From: HGM12713 sp045593725
Lineage (GTDB): Bacteria; Bacillota; Clostridia; Oscillospirales; CAG-272
DNA length: 64,000 nucleotides
NCBI GenBank assembly: GCA_045593725.1
Contig: JAZNXE010000028.1
Span: 13,762 to 77,761, forward strand
Reading direction: 5' to 3'
The notes beneath the pieces were generated by a model. It did no database searches. It saw only the letters and a program-made list of their open reading frames with translations, and was not told the DNA's origin. This document shows, in pieces, positions 35,008 to 43,692 of the stretch. A program made the translations under genes and the position numbers. Position 1 is the first letter of the stretch, and each line of letters begins with the position of its first letter.

Positions 35008-35529
35008 TCAAAAAGCCGCGTAGTTAAAAAAGTCGCGAGTCATCCTGTTCCACGTCATAAGGTCAACTCTGCCGTTATCCTCAAGCCCCGAGGCGCGCTG
35101 AAATATCTTTACAGCCTCCTCCGTGGGAGGGTCAAAGATACCGCTTATTTCAATATCGGGGAAGCTGTCGTATATTACCGACAGCTCTCGCAGGATAAGC
35201 TGTATCATTATGATGAATGCGTGCTCCTCTCCCAGCGCGGCTTCATAGCTTTCCGGATTTGCGGGGAAGAAGTTAGGCGTGGGTGAGCGGTCCTGCGCTT
35301 CTGTTACTCTGAGATATTCGTTGAATATGGCATCCCAGGTGGCTTTATCCGCTATGCCCGTATCGGGGAGCCCGCGGGTGCGCTGATAGTCGGATACTGC
35401 CTTTTGCGTGTCGGTGTCAAAAAGTCCGTCCACGGGCGGACGAGTGATACGGCTGTCTAAAAAGGAAATAGCTCGCAGATAGCGTTGAAGATTAAGTATG
35501 GCATCCTGTAAATTAAGTGGCTGATCCAT
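35008..35529 (-). CDS. Peptidoglycan-binding domain protein
   Basis: 173 aa made of two PG_binding_1-like modules: residues about 5-75 (LQDAILNLQRYLRAISF, GLFDTDTQKAVSDYQRTRGLPDTGIADKATWD) and about 105-170 (GIFDPPTEEAVKIFQRASGLEDNGRVDLMTWNRM). There is no signal peptide or membrane anchor. It sits 18 bases after a larger relative with the same modules, so the two are probably cotranscribed. Lack of export signal suggests use inside the mother cell, for instance at the forespore surface, but that is inference. Confidence 0.88.
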   Translation of the reverse strand: MDQPLNLQDAILNLQRYLRAISFLDSRITRPPVDGLFDTDTQKAVSDYQRTRGLPDTGIADKATWDAIFNEYLRVTEAQDRSPTPNFFPANPESYEAALGEEHAFIIMIQLILRELSVIYDSFPDIEISGIFDPPTEEAVKIFQRASGLEDNGRVDLMTWNRMTRDFFNYAAF

Positions 35530-35547
35530 ATATAGCTCCTTGAAAAA

Positions 35548-36948
35548 TTATGTTCCGATATCGTAACCGGGATACTGTCCCTCGGAAAGTCGGTTTCCAA
35601 GATACAGGTCGCTGTAAAGAGAGGTTATCTCATTCCACGTGTTTGCTCCCACCGTGCCGTTTGGTGTCAGTCCCTGAAGACGCTGAAAGGCTATTACAGC
35701 CTCCTGAGTACGCGAGCCGAAATATCCTGTGGGGGAAACCGAGGGTATCTGAGGATAAAAGCGGGCGATATAGTTTAGATATTCCTGCAAAAGCCTTACC
35801 ACCTCGGATTCCGAGCCAAGCCGCAGAGGAATACCGGGGTAGGGATAGATACGCCCCTCGAAATACTTAAAGGGGATGGTTTCTATAAATCCCAGATAGG
35901 TGCGGTAAAGGGAATCCCACGTAAGAAGATCTACCTCACCTGTGACAGGAAGCTCGAAAAGAGTCTGGAAGGCTCTTACAGCGTTTTCTGTGGCGGGACC
36001 GTAGCTTCCGTCAAGGGCTACCTCGGGTATCTCGTTGTAGAATTGAGCAAGATAGGCGAGAAAATATTGGATATTCCGTACGCTATCGCCCGTATCTCCC
36101 GGGACGGTAGCACCGGGAAATTGCTGTGTTACCTCGGATAGGGTTATTCCCTCGGAGTCCAGCTCGTTAAGACGCTTTACGGCATTGTAAAGGAAGAGTA
36201 TGCGGTACCACGTGGCGTTTCCTACTATTCCGTCGGGAGTCAGCCCGAATATTTCCTGAAAACGCTTTACAGCGTCCTCGGTGTCAAAGGAGAATACCCC
36301 GTCGGGAAGGGCTATCTTTGGAATAGAGGGGTAATTGTCGGAGATGCGGTTAAGACGGAGCTGAAGCGTCCGTACCTCGTCACCGCCGCTTCCAAGCCGC
36401 AGAGGACGTATGGGGGCTCTGGAGGTGACGTTCATTATGGGCGCATCGTTAACTATATTAATATCGTTGCCGTAATAGTATTGAAGCATTTCGTAGGGTG
36501 TATAGCCCTGCTCGGCGAGGTCAACCGTTCCCCATTGGGAAAGTCCGTCGCAGGTGACTCTCACGCCGTCGCAGTACTGGGCAAAAAGAGGCTCCACGCT
36601 TCCTTGACGCACGATATAGCTGTTGAAGATGTCACCCACTATCTGGCTGATATTTTCAAAATAATCTCTGTTGTTTACAAAGGATTGGTCAAAGGCGGTG
36701 GAGTTGGTGATATCGAAATCATATCCTCGGGAACGGTAAAATTCGGTATATATTCTGTTAAGAGCGAAGGATATCTGCGCGTATATATTGGCTCTTATTG
36801 CTTCCTCGGGCCAGGTGGGGTATATCTCGCTTGAGGCTACGTTGGTTATGTAGTCTATAAAGGGTACGGTGACGTTTGGGGCGGATTGGTCGGGTGCTCC
36901 CAGATGTACCGTCACCGTTTCGGGAATAAAAGGAATATTTGCGTTCAT
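35548..36948 (-). CDS. SpoIID-like domain with three peptidoglycan-binding modules
   Basis: 466 aa. Residues about 1-170 resemble a SpoIID/LytB-type domain (VPFIDYITNVASSEIYPTWPEEAIRANIYAQISFALNR, then DITNSTAFDQSF, CDGLSQWGTVDLAEQGYTPYEMLQYYYG). Three PG_binding_1 repeats follow at about 185-260, 285-350 and 380-455, each with 'G.FGS.T..AV..FQ....L...G.V...TW' spacing. SpoIID is a sporulation peptidoglycan lytic transglycosylase; whether this version is active is unknown. No signal peptide is present, unlike classical SpoIID, which is membrane-anchored. It is the core of a small operon with the 173-aa and 135-aa proteins. Confidence 0.82.
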   Translation of the reverse strand: MNANIPFIPETVTVHLGAPDQSAPNVTVPFIDYITNVASSEIYPTWPEEAIRANIYAQISFALNRIYTEFYRSRGYDFDITNSTAFDQSFVNNRDYFENISQIVGDIFNSYIVRQGSVEPLFAQYCDGVRVTCDGLSQWGTVDLAEQGYTPYEMLQYYYGNDINIVNDAPIMNVTSRAPIRPLRLGSGGDEVRTLQLRLNRISDNYPSIPKIALPDGVFSFDTEDAVKRFQEIFGLTPDGIVGNATWYRILFLYNAVKRLNELDSEGITLSEVTQQFPGATVPGDTGDSVRNIQYFLAYLAQFYNEIPEVALDGSYGPATENAVRAFQTLFELPVTGEVDLLTWDSLYRTYLGFIETIPFKYFEGRIYPYPGIPLRLGSESEVVRLLQEYLNYIARFYPQIPSVSPTGYFGSRTQEAVIAFQRLQGLTPNGTVGANTWNEITSLYSDLYLGNRLSEGQYPGYDIGT

Positions 36949-36958
36949 TGCCTTCTCC

Positions 36959-37366
36959 TTAAAGATTTGGATTTTCGCTTTCGTTGAATATCTGAGGGGC
37001 GTAAAAGTTTTCGGATATGGGAACTAATACGGCGGGCTGTACAGAAACTACCGAGGAATATACGGGGACGTTCTGAAAGGATACGGGAATGTAGCCATCC
37101 TTGAAAACGTCTATATTCCACAGGGAATAGGGAACAGGTCCGCCGGGTGCCTGTGAGTCGGCGCGAGGGGGAGCTGGAAGGGGGATTTTTTCGGTTAATC
37201 CGTCGCGGTCGGTAGAAAGAGAGTGGATTACCCCCGATGTTTCGGGCGTTCCGCCCCGAATACTTACGGCGGCGTTGCCAAGAGGTATAGCTCCTCTTGC
37301 CGTGGAGACCTTTACTATAAGATATCCCATGCTTTGTGTGCTTTGAGTGCCGTTTGTGTTATCCAT
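36959..37366 (-). CDS. Small beta-sandwich protein (carboxypeptidase regulatory-like)
   Basis: 135 aa. The pattern YLIVKVSTARGAIPLGNAAVSI, TDRDGLTEKIPLPAP and YSLWNIDVFKDGYIPVSFQNVPVY is that of a carboxypeptidase-regulatory-like or Cna-B-like beta-sandwich ('G.A.V.I...T..DG...IPL....Y.I.V...GY'). No signal peptide. It lies 10 bases upstream of the SpoIID-like gene in the same direction and is presumably a structural partner of it. Function is not known. Confidence 0.72.
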   Translation of the reverse strand: MDNTNGTQSTQSMGYLIVKVSTARGAIPLGNAAVSIRGGTPETSGVIHSLSTDRDGLTEKIPLPAPPRADSQAPGGPVPYSLWNIDVFKDGYIPVSFQNVPVYSSVVSVQPAVLVPISENFYAPQIFNESENPNL

Positions 37367-37390
37367 AGACTTCTCCTTATAAGTAATATA

Positions 37391-37972
37391 TTAAATTTTT
37401 CCAAGTATAGCCGAGGCATTGTCCCGACATACGGGAGAGGCGTATTCGGAAAGGTATAAGGACAGAGCCTTGGGACTTTCCGTATTCCCGTATTCGCATA
37501 TAAAGCTGAAGCGGTCCAGAGGCAAAAGGTCAAGCTCAGAGTCCTCATCTACCGAGAGAAGTAAAAACCATTTACCCTCGCTGTCAAACCACGCTGAGCT
37601 TTCACCGTCGAATCCCTCGCGGTTAAGACGCTTGCATACTGCCAGCAGATGAGAGAGCTTTTCAAAGCTGTATGCCTTCTGACGTTGCTTGGGTGCTCCT
37701 ATCTCTCCCGTTTGCCGTCGGGCGCTCTCGCCGAGTCTTGTTATAAACAGCTCACAGCCTCCGTCCCTTGACGGATAAAGCTGAAGCAGCACCTTGTGCC
37801 CCGACGTGTCGAATCCAAGCTCCTCGCGGGCATATCCCAGTATCTCCTCAAACGCCGCCTTGGCGCTCGGATTGCCGTAATCAAGCTCGTCAATGCTTAT
37901 GTTCCACTGCGCTATATCCTGCCTTGTAAGCATTATCTTGAGCTTACTTTCGCTTATAAGTATGTATTCCAT
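37391..37972 (-). CDS. mecA: MecA-like adaptor protein
   Basis: 193 aa. The N-terminus (MEYILISESKLKIMLTRQDIAQWNISIDELDYGN) and the C-terminal half (YSFEKLSHLLAVCKRL, WFLLLSVDE, FSFICEYGN) match the layout of MecA/YpbH adaptors, which bind substrates with the N-terminal and ClpC with the C-terminal domain. An acidic/basic linker separates them. The nearest clpC is the last gene in this direction. MecA was originally found as a regulator of competence; the substrate here is unknown. Confidence 0.8.
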   Translation of the reverse strand: MEYILISESKLKIMLTRQDIAQWNISIDELDYGNPSAKAAFEEILGYAREELGFDTSGHKVLLQLYPSRDGGCELFITRLGESARRQTGEIGAPKQRQKAYSFEKLSHLLAVCKRLNREGFDGESSAWFDSEGKWFLLLSVDEDSELDLLPLDRFSFICEYGNTESPKALSLYLSEYASPVCRDNASAILGKI

Positions 37973-38077
37973 ATATCCCTCCTTGGGGTGTCGCCTTGTT
38001 ATCTTACTACATTATAAGCACAAACGAGGGAAAATGGTACCCCTAAAAATATGGAAAAAGAGCGAGAGAAATTAGAG

Positions 38078-38106
38078 TTGACGAAATTGGGCGCGGGTGA
38101 TATAAT
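38078..38106 (+). promoter_or_regulatory. Promoter of the helicase gene
   Basis: TTGACG (38078-38083), 17-base spacer, TATAAT (38101-38106), giving a leader of about 115 bases. Confidence 0.83.
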
Positions 38107-38112
38107 AGTAAT

Positions 38113-38228
38113 GTAGATAAAAAGACGCGGGAGAATGTCGGCAGTCTAAGACTGGGAAAATATACATATCAATCTATGTAAGTGCCGCGGATTATATCAC
38201 AGAGAGGGAAAGAAAGGAGAGGTTCCGT
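38113..38228 (+). ncRNA. Folded leader of the helicase gene (possible three-way junction)
   Basis: CGCGG near 38127 can pair with CCGCG near 38184, enclosing two perfect hairpins, CAGTC-TAA-GACTG (about 38143-38155) and TACATA-TCAATC-TATGTA (about 38162-38179). The rest carries AAAGGAGAGG just before the ATG. The shape recalls small three-way-junction riboswitches, but no known consensus was recognised. Confidence 0.35.
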
Positions 38229-40661
38229 ATGAAATACAATAAGGATTCATGCGCCGTAGAGCTTACGGCATACGAGCTGTGCGCCACCGCGCTGAGAACA
38301 GGCGACCTTGACGGGGCATCTCTTGGCTCTTCCGAAGCCGACCACGACGCAAGGGAGCTGTATTTTAAGATACAGTCAGAGGCGGGGGCATATTATAACC
38401 CCAACGCGGAGCTTTGTAACACGGTGTCGCTGGACGGGATGTACTGCACAGTCACCGCCAAGGCTGACGGCATTATAAGAAAGAGCACGGGAGCGGTGGT
38501 GGATAAGATAAAATGTGTAAAAGGAAAAAGCTTTTACGCGCCTCCCGACTCGCTGACCTTGGGATTGCTTAAATGCTCGGCGTATTTTTTGTGCGTCCGC
38601 GACCGACTTGACGCGGTTGACGGCAGAGTGAGCTACTATAACACCGACACGAAAAAATTAAAATATTTCACATACAGATTTTTGCTTTCCGAGCTTAAGG
38701 ATTTCTATTTGGAGCTTCTGGAGCGCGTAAAATACAGAATAAAGATTACCTATGACAGGGCAAATGAGGAGCTTCCCGCGGCGGAGGGCGCGGTATTTCC
38801 ATATACCGAGCTTCGTCATGGACAGGAAGCAATGATACGCGAGTGCTACGGCGCTATACGCCGAGGGGAGCGTATTTTCGTGGAAGCTCCCACGGGTACG
38901 GGAAAAACTATTTCCGCGCTCTTTCCTGCGGTGCGTGCTCTTGGAAAGGGGTACTGCCATAAGATATTTTACCTCACGCCTAAGACAGCCACGAGAAGAG
39001 AGGCGTTTGCCGCCGCGGCAAAGCTTCACAGCAGCGGATGCCCTCAAAGGACGGTAATGCTTACCTCAAAGGAGCAGATGTGTCAATCGGCTGCAAGGTG
39101 CTTTGGGGATAGGAATGCCTGTTCGTCGGGTAACTGTGAGTATTCTAAGGGATATTATGACCGAGTGGACGGGGCGCTCAGAGAGATGCTTGAAAATTAC
39201 AGGGGGTACTCCAGAAGTCTTATTTTAGAGGTGGCGAAAAAGCATCGCGTGTGCCCCTATGAGCTATCTCTCGACCTTTCACAGCTTTGCGATATTATAA
39301 TATGCGACTATAACTACGCATTTGACCCGTCGGTATATCTGCGGAGATATTTCGGAGCGGAGGGAAGAGCGCGGGAGGAAAAATACGTCTTTCTTGTTGA
39401 CGAGGCTCACAATCTTGCTGACAGAGCCAGAGAGATGTATTCTGCCGAGCTTCATCTTTCGGATTTCCTGAATATAGTGACTATGATATCCCCCGACGAC
39501 CCGTGTGGCGAGTCGGTAGAAAAGCTGATATCTCCCATAATAGCGTCATTTAAGAGCATAAAAAGGCTGTGCCGAGGAGATATTATAAAGGATGAAAACG
39601 GTAACGAGCGCGGATTTTATATAAGCTCCTCCCTTGTGGAAAAAATTGAGCAGTCTTTAAGCGTGTTCTACAAAAAATGCGGAGAATGGATAAGAAAAAA
39701 CAAGCAGCACCCGCTTTTGGATGCTTTAGACGAGCTTCGGACGCAGGTGCGCAAATATATTACCGTGGGCGAATATTTTGATAGAAATTTCAGATTTTAC
39801 GCGCAGATTTGTGACGGCGACGTAAGTGTAAGGATATACTGTCTTGACCCCTCGGAGATAATGAATTCCCTTTTGACCAGAGCTGCTTCGTCGGTTATGT
39901 TTTCGGCGACGCTCACGCCTCCCGAGTATTTTTGCGACGTGCTGGGAGGCGGAAAAACGGCTGGAAAGCTAAGTCTGCCGTCGCCCTTCGAGTCCGAAAA
40001 TCTTTGCGTTGCGGTAGCCGATTACGTAAATACACGATTCGACTCGCGGGAGGATAACGCCAAGCGCTTTGCTACCGTTATAGCCGCGGCGGTCACCTCA
40101 AGAGCGGGAAATTACATTGCGTATTTTCCCTCCTATCAATGTCTTGAGCAGACCTATAAGGCGTTTGTAAAAAAATATCCGCGAGTGGAAACGGTGGTAC
40201 AGAGAAAAAATATGAGCTATGCCCAAAGAGATGAATTTCTTTCTGCCTTCAAGGAGGATACGGGGCATCTCAGAGTGGGATTTTGCGTCCTTGGGGGAGT
40301 GTTTTCCGAGGGAGTTGATCTCCCCGGAAGCAGGCTTATAGGCTCGGTGATATTCGGCGTGGGTTTGCCCGGACTTTCAAATGAGCGTAATATAATAAAG
40401 GAGCATTTTGATATGAAGGTAGATGAGGGCACGGGATATGACTACGCCTATACCTACCCGGGAATGAATAACGTGCTTCAGGCGGCGGGAAGGGTCATAC
40501 GCAGAGAGGACGACCGCGGCATAGTCGTTCTGGCTGACGACAGATACGCCACCCCAAAGTACAGAACCCTATTTCCAAAGCATTGGCAGGGAGTCAAATA
40601 TGCGGGAAATGCAAGTTCACTGGCGGAAATTATTCGTAGATTTTGGGAAAATCAGCCTTAA
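38229..40661 (+). CDS. Rad3/DinG-family ATP-dependent helicase with degenerate nuclease-like N-domain
   Basis: 810 aa superfamily 2 helicase. Walker A is APTGTGKT (220-227), motif II is DEAH (391-394), the last motif is QAAGRVIRREDDRG. A Cys cluster between them (C285, C291, C298, C303, and C342 in CPYE) would hold a 4Fe-4S cluster as in XPD/DinG. The first 170 residues match the PD-(D/E)XK-like domain fused to such helicases in Clostridia: D80 in AKADGII and K95 are kept, but the Glu of the ExK motif is Lys93 (VDKIK), so nuclease activity is probably lost. Likely role is DNA repair; not tested. The unit has its own promoter and leader. Confidence 0.88.
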   Translation: MKYNKDSCAVELTAYELCATALRTGDLDGASLGSSEADHDARELYFKIQSEAGAYYNPNAELCNTVSLDGMYCTVTAKADGIIRKSTGAVVDKIKCVKGKSFYAPPDSLTLGLLKCSAYFLCVRDRLDAVDGRVSYYNTDTKKLKYFTYRFLLSELKDFYLELLERVKYRIKITYDRANEELPAAEGAVFPYTELRHGQEAMIRECYGAIRRGERIFVEAPTGTGKTISALFPAVRALGKGYCHKIFYLTPKTATRREAFAAAAKLHSSGCPQRTVMLTSKEQMCQSAARCFGDRNACSSGNCEYSKGYYDRVDGALREMLENYRGYSRSLILEVAKKHRVCPYELSLDLSQLCDIIICDYNYAFDPSVYLRRYFGAEGRAREEKYVFLVDEAHNLADRAREMYSAELHLSDFLNIVTMISPDDPCGESVEKLISPIIASFKSIKRLCRGDIIKDENGNERGFYISSSLVEKIEQSLSVFYKKCGEWIRKNKQHPLLDALDELRTQVRKYITVGEYFDRNFRFYAQICDGDVSVRIYCLDPSEIMNSLLTRAASSVMFSATLTPPEYFCDVLGGGKTAGKLSLPSPFESENLCVAVADYVNTRFDSREDNAKRFATVIAAAVTSRAGNYIAYFPSYQCLEQTYKAFVKKYPRVETVVQRKNMSYAQRDEFLSAFKEDTGHLRVGFCVLGGVFSEGVDLPGSRLIGSVIFGVGLPGLSNERNIIKEHFDMKVDEGTGYDYAYTYPGMNNVLQAAGRVIRREDDRGIVVLADDRYATPKYRTLFPKHWQGVKYAGNASSLAEIIRRFWENQP

Positions 40662-40704
40662 TGGCGCATATCTATAAAAAATTTGCAAAAATTAAAAATA
40701 ATTC

Positions 40705-40733
40705 TTGCTTTTTTCTTCTTTGTATGCTACAAT
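40705..40733 (+). promoter_or_regulatory. Promoter of the aminotransferase gene
   Basis: TTGCTT (40705-40710), 17-base spacer, TACAAT (40728-40733). Confidence 0.7.
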
Positions 40734-40791
40734 ATACGAGAATGCTTTAAATGCCGATATAAAGCGGCAAATTTCTATCCTCGGAGGACCT

Positions 40792-42075
40792 ATGTACTAT
40801 TCACAGATGTCTGCTGACCAACTTAAGGCTCTTAAGGCAGAGCTTGAAAATAAATATAACGCGCTCAAGGAGCAGAAGCTGTCCCTTGACCTGTCGCGGG
40901 GAAAGCCGGGACAGACTCAGCTTGATTTGATGACCGGAATGCTGGATTGCATATCGAGCGCGGAGGATTGCAGAACAGAGAACGGTCTTGATTGCCGTAA
41001 CTACGGAGTGCTTGACGGTATCCCCGAGGCAAAAAAGCTTTTCTCCGACCTTTTGGGAATACCCGCCAAAAATATTTTTATAGGGGGGAACTCCTCGCTT
41101 AATCTTATGTACGACTCTATCGCGAGAGCTATGCTTTACGGCGTGGTCGGAAGCGAGAAGCCTTGGTGTAAGCTGGAAAAGATAAAATTTGTTTGCCCTG
41201 CTCCGGGATACGACCGCCACTTTGCTATCTGCGAGTCGCTGGGTATAGAGATGATATACGTTCCTATGCTTCCCACGGGACCCGATATGGATAAGGTGGA
41301 AGCTCTGGTCGCCGCTGACGAGGCGGTTAAGGGTATATGGTGCTGTCCTAAGTACTCCAACCCCGACGGATATACCTACTCCGACGAAACCGTGACAAGA
41401 CTTGCCAAGATGCCTGCGGCGGCTGATGATTTCCGTATATTCTGGGATAACGCTTACGCTGTTCACGAGCTTTACGGCGAGGGAGGTGACCAGCTTCTTG
41501 ACATATTTGAGGAGTGCAAGAAATACGGAACAGAGAACAGAGTGATGTATTTCGCCTCTACGTCAAAGATATCCTTCCCCGGCTCGGGGGTTGCGCTCCT
41601 TGCGGCTTCCGAGGAAAATCTGGCGCAGATAAAGCCTATTATGGGCGTACAGACTATCGGCTTTGATAAGATAAATCAGATACGTCACGTCAAATACTTC
41701 AAGACGGCAGAAAATATAAAGAAGCATATGATGGTTTTGGCTGAGGTCATCCGTCCCAAGTTTGAGATAGTAGAGAGAGTTCTCTCCACGGCTCTTGACG
41801 GAACGGGAGCGGCTACGTGGACACATCCCAAGGGCGGATATTTCGTAAGCCTTTACGCAGAGCAGGGATGCGCTAAGCGAACATATCAGCTTTGTAAGGA
41901 GGCGGGAGTGGTGCTTACCAACGTGGGCGCTACCTACCCTTACGGAAAAGACCCTTATGACAGCAATATCAGAATAGCCCCCACCTATCCCTCCAACGAG
42001 GAGCTGGAGAAGGCTATGGAGGTATTTACCGTTTGTCTGCGACTTGCGGTGGTTGAGAAATTTTTGGCTGAATAA
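40792..42075 (+). CDS. Aminotransferase class I, type Ic aspartate aminotransferase-like
   Basis: 427 aa PLP enzyme. The PLP lysine is in ASTSKISFPGSG near residue 260; SRGKPGQTQLDLMTGML near the start, FIGGNSSLNLMYDSI near 105 and WCCPKYSNPDGYTYSDE near 185 match the atypical type Ic group, also annotated as alanine-glyoxylate/MocR-like aminotransferases. Probable reaction is transfer from aspartate or alanine to 2-oxoglutarate. GGAGG at 40783-40787 fixes the ATG at 40792; a longer frame upstream contains the promoter region. Confidence 0.88.
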   Translation: MYYSQMSADQLKALKAELENKYNALKEQKLSLDLSRGKPGQTQLDLMTGMLDCISSAEDCRTENGLDCRNYGVLDGIPEAKKLFSDLLGIPAKNIFIGGNSSLNLMYDSIARAMLYGVVGSEKPWCKLEKIKFVCPAPGYDRHFAICESLGIEMIYVPMLPTGPDMDKVEALVAADEAVKGIWCCPKYSNPDGYTYSDETVTRLAKMPAAADDFRIFWDNAYAVHELYGEGGDQLLDIFEECKKYGTENRVMYFASTSKISFPGSGVALLAASEENLAQIKPIMGVQTIGFDKINQIRHVKYFKTAENIKKHMMVLAEVIRPKFEIVERVLSTALDGTGAATWTHPKGGYFVSLYAEQGCAKRTYQLCKEAGVVLTNVGATYPYGKDPYDSNIRIAPTYPSNEELEKAMEVFTVCLRLAVVEKFLAE

Positions 42076-42080
42076 ATAAT

Positions 42081-42108
42081 TTCGGGCTGTCGCGTGCGAC
42101 AGCCCGAA
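42081..42108. terminator. Hairpin after the aminotransferase gene
   Basis: Perfect 13-base stem TTCGGGCTGTCGC / GCGACAGCCCGAA with a GT loop. The T run is poor on the plus strand (GTATT), so it may be leaky, and the next gene starts 19 bases later. Confidence 0.75.
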
Positions 42109-42127
42109 GTATTAAAAAGGAGCGCAG

Positions 42128-43087
42128 ATGAAGAAAACGCAAAGAAGTGAAAATCCGTACGTTAATACAGACAGCAACAAAAGATATTTTACCTACGACT
42201 ACTATCTTCGTCGCCGCTTTGGCACAAAGGTTGCTAAGATTCCTCTTGATATAGGCTTGACCTGCCCCAATATCGACGGCAGATGCGGCGTTGGAGGTTG
42301 TATATATTGCTCGGGGAGGGGAAGCGGAGATTTCGCTCAGAGCAGTGAGCTGTCTATAAAAGAGCAGTATGAGATAACAAGAGCAAAGCTCTCGTCAAAA
42401 TGGAGTACGGATAGGTGTATAGCTTACTTTCAGGCTCATACGAACACCTACGCCCCCGCGGAGCTTTTGAGAGAAAAATTTTCCGAAGCGCTGACGCTTG
42501 AGGGAGTGGTGGGCTTGAATATCGCTACGCGTGCCGACTGTCTGCCCGAGGACGTATGCGCACTTCTGGGAGAGCTTGCCGAGAAAACCGTCCTCACTGT
42601 GGAGCTGGGACTGCAAAGCTCCTCGGACAAAACGGCAGAGCTTATAAACAGGGGCCACAGCTTTGCGGATTTTGTGGAAGGATACCGCCGACTAAGAGCC
42701 GCCTCGAATAGGATAGAGATTTGCGTACATATCATTCTCGGTCTGCCCGAGGAGAGCAGGGAGGATATGCTGAAAACGGTCAGGGAGGTCGCGGAGCTTC
42801 GCCCCGAGCAGGTGAAGATACATCTGCTTCACGTGCTGAAAAACACGAGGATGGCAGAGATGTATGAGAGAGGGGAATATACTCCCCTTGAAAAGGAGGA
42901 ATACGTTGCCCTCGTCGCCGACGCAATAGAGCTGCTGCCGCCCGATACGGTGGTCGCCCGAGTTACGGGTGACGGAATGGGAGAGGACCTGCTCGCCCCC
43001 GATTGGAGCAGAAAAAAGGTGTCGGTCATAAACGATATAGATAAGCTGCTCTACGAGAGGGGAAGCTGGCAGGGGAAGTGCTTTTGA
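42128..43087 (+). CDS. TIGR01212 (YhcC-type) radical SAM protein
   Basis: 319 aa. The cluster Cys residues are in LTCPNIDGRCGVGGCIYC near residues 45-65, the YhcC-like variant of the radical SAM motif with three Cys spread over the GGC-Y-C element. AYFQAHTNTYAP and LELGLQSSSDKTAELINRGHS are further TIGR01212 signatures, followed by CVHIILGLPEESREDML. The substrate of this family is uncertain. AAGGAGCG precedes the ATG; it may be read through from the aminotransferase transcript. Confidence 0.9.
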   Translation: MKKTQRSENPYVNTDSNKRYFTYDYYLRRRFGTKVAKIPLDIGLTCPNIDGRCGVGGCIYCSGRGSGDFAQSSELSIKEQYEITRAKLSSKWSTDRCIAYFQAHTNTYAPAELLREKFSEALTLEGVVGLNIATRADCLPEDVCALLGELAEKTVLTVELGLQSSSDKTAELINRGHSFADFVEGYRRLRAASNRIEICVHIILGLPEESREDMLKTVREVAELRPEQVKIHLLHVLKNTRMAEMYERGEYTPLEKEEYVALVADAIELLPPDTVVARVTGDGMGEDLLAPDWSRKKVSVINDIDKLLYERGSWQGKCF

Positions 43088-43114
43088 ATTTCTCACAGAC
43101 CCACGCGAGGAAGT

Positions 43115-43375
43115 TTAGGTCAAGCCTTTTCAAAGGCTTGCGGTTTCCAAAGGCAGAGTCTTGGTCGCCCGTCGCAACGGGCGAAATACCCCCTATCGTT
43201 CATAAAACGCAGGAGAGGTGAATTTGAACGGCTCACCGTTCAAAGAGGAGATACGGTCAAAAGCATAGTCGTCTTGGTCGCTACCGCTTCCAATACTCTT
43301 TGCTTTTTCCTATTTGAGTGACGGCTTTATCGCCCACTGGGCGCGCCGTCCCACAAATCCCTCGTCGGGGGTTCC
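43115..43375. repeat. Non-coding repeat-like segment built of hairpins
   Basis: Contains successive perfect palindromes: CAAGCCTTT/AAAGGCTTG near 43124, CGCCCGT/ACGGGCG near 43167, GAACGG/CCGTTC near 43228, and GACGGC...GCCGTC enclosing GCCCACTGGGC near 43335. I recall similar text ('GGTCAAGCCTTTTCAAAGGCTTG') as an interspersed element following genes in many gut Clostridia; that is memory, not a search. No gene is supported here. Confidence 0.5.
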
Positions 43376-43450
43376 CCTTATAATGCCTTAAGCATCTTAT
43401 ACGTAGTGTGTATTTTTGTTTTACAATGGGTCAATTTCCTACACTTAAAC

Positions 43451-43484
43451 AAAAAACAGCCGTGATTTTTCACGGCTGTTTTTT
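43451..43484. terminator. Intrinsic terminator-like hairpin
   Basis: Perfect 14-base stem AAAAAACAGCCGTG / CACGGCTGTTTTTT (43451-43464 with 43471-43484), strong in both directions, about 365 bases after the radical SAM gene. Confidence 0.85.
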
Positions 43485-43493
43485 GCATCCCAA

Positions 43494-43516
43494 AACCCCG
43501 CCACAGTGGCGGGGTT
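43494..43516. repeat. GC-rich palindrome
   Basis: Perfect 10-base inverted repeat AACCCCGCCA / TGGCGGGGTT with a CAG loop, only nine bases after the preceding hairpin. Confidence 0.7.
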
Positions 43517-43573
43517 CCATGTAGGCTTTGCCGACGAGCAGAAAACAAAAAAGTCAGCGCATAATGTTCTCGT

Positions 43574-43692
43574 GCCAAAGGCTCCCTTGTGTAAAGGGAG
43601 CTGGGTAGTGGTGGATGAGGAGTTAGTTTGTGTTAAAGACACCTCATCCGTCAGCCTACGGCTGCCACCTTCCCCCACTGGGGAAGGCTTAG
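43574..43692. mobile_element. Multi-hairpin REP/MITE-like element
   Basis: About 120 bases made of four perfect stems in series: GCTCCCTT/AAGGGAGC (43581-43602), a long-range GGATGAGG/CCTCATCC (43613-43620 with 43642-43649), CAGCC/GGCTG (43652-43664) and CCTTCCCC/GGGGAAGG (43668-43687). The terminal sequences (AAAGGCTCCCTTGTGTAAAGG and its counterpart) match, from memory, a widespread non-autonomous palindromic element of Ruminococcaceae-type genomes. The transposase relic at 45.5 kb is of the kind that mobilises REP elements. No coding function. Confidence 0.6.
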
